Shown in pieces: positions 63,675 to 64,000 of a DNA stretch of 64,000 nt; position 1 is the first letter of the stretch, and the number at the start of each line of letters is the position of its first letter. The position numbers and the translations under genes are program-made. The stretch comes from Chryseobacterium tagetis. Its GTDB lineage: Bacteria > Bacteroidota > Bacteroidia > Flavobacteriales > Weeksellaceae. The notes beneath the pieces are model-generated. The model was not told where the DNA came from and did no database searches. It worked only from the letters and a program-made list of their open reading frames with translations. The stretch covers positions 248,001-312,000 of the forward strand of contig NZ_JAERSE020000005.1 in the NCBI RefSeq assembly GCF_016735585.2, written 5' to 3'.

Positions 63675-64000
63675 ATGATGCGCATATTCGATTTTTTATT
63701 TTCATTTTTTGGGCTTTTATTTCTTTGGCCAATTCTTGTAATTTTATATATAATAGGATTATTTGATACAGGTTCACCGATATTTGTGCAGGAGAGAGTA
63801 GGGCGCTATAAGAAGCCGTTCAAACTGATTAAATTCAGAACCATGCACGTAAATACTAAATCTGTAGCTACCCATCTTTCAAATCAGGCATCAGTCACAA
63901 AATTCGGAAGTTTTTTACGTAAATCTAAGTTGGATGAACTTCCACAATTGATTAACGTTTTAACGGGTGATATGAGTTTAGTTGGGCCAAGACCTAACTT
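63675..64000 (+). CDS. Initiating undecaprenyl-phosphate sugar transferase, 3' end cut by window
   Basis: The first 108 residues of a bacterial sugar transferase of the small (PglC/WcaJ C-terminal) type. It begins MMRIFDFLFSFFGLLFLWP with one hydrophobic segment, then PIFVQERVGRYKKPFKLIKFRTM and SKLDELPQLINVLTGDMSLVGPRP. It transfers the first sugar phosphate to undecaprenyl phosphate to begin repeat-unit assembly. A short second ATG follows the first directly; I use the first. The gene continues beyond the window. Confidence 0.93.
   Translation, partial: MMRIFDFLFSFFGLLFLWPILVILYIIGLFDTGSPIFVQERVGRYKKPFKLIKFRTMHVNTKSVATHLSNQASVTKFGSFLRKSKLDELPQLINVLTGDMSLVGPRPN

Overview
The window is a chromosomal stretch of an AT-rich Bacteroidota genome, most likely a Flavobacteriia member close to Chryseobacterium (Weeksellaceae). 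The evidence is type IX secretion (T9SS) C-terminal sorting domains, a PID-CTERM-like small protein, promoters of the Bacteroidota form TTTG-N18/19-TAnnTTTG, near absence of Shine-Dalgarno sites, and a housekeeping set (rpoN, valS, nrdA/nrdB, glyA, recX, rnpB) with flavobacterial-looking proteins. The species assignment is inference from reading alone.

Region 1 (1-20.3 kb) is mostly housekeeping: 3' part of rpoN, an acyl-CoA synthetase, an ECF sigma factor overlapping a four-helix membrane protein, the RNase P RNA gene, a secreted-protein pseudogene with an in-frame TGA, a small lipoprotein, a PPK2-type polyphosphate kinase, a DUF1573 protein, valS, DUF4241, an alpha/beta hydrolase overlapping an HD phosphohydrolase, small hypotheticals, a DUF72 protein, a leucine-rich-repeat T9SS cargo protein, and a class I ribonucleotide reductase (nrdB, a small ABM-like gene, nrdA) in which both subunits appear to lack an ATP-cone.

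Region 2 (20.5-32.1 kb) holds a MacB-like ABC exporter operon (ATPase, two permeases, membrane-fusion protein), a small Cys-rich protein, a Fur-family regulator divergent from a thioredoxin-reductase-like flavoprotein whose leader is 14 copies of a 7-bp repeat, and an arsenic operon (arsR, DUF6428, arsenate-reductase/PTPase-like, acr3) with the same 16-bp operator in front of arsR and again in front of the DUF6428 gene. glyA and recX follow.

Region 3 (32.1-36.1 kb) is a large T9SS cargo protein followed 7 bases later by a small protein with a signal peptide and a C-terminal PID...P-hydrophobic-KRKK tail.

Region 4 (36.3-64.0 kb) is a surface polysaccharide (capsule or O-antigen) locus, all on the + strand: a CapD/WbpM-like dehydratase, a degenerate manC copy, Wza, Wzc, a UDP-HexNAc dehydrogenase, a mannose-phosphate cupin, intact manC, a complete CDP-3,6-dideoxyhexose pathway (E3 reductase, RfbF, RfbG, RfbH with its exact C-X57-C-X1-C-X7-C iron-sulfur motif, SDR, RmlC-like cupin), then a visibly AT-richer serotype cassette (GT2s, Wzx, acetyltransferase, GT4s, EpsG/Wzy, a secreted beta-helix protein), a NAD-dependent reductase and the start of the initiating sugar transferase, cut by the window end. 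Together these would make nucleotide sugars, build a repeat unit on undecaprenyl phosphate, flip and polymerise it, and export it.
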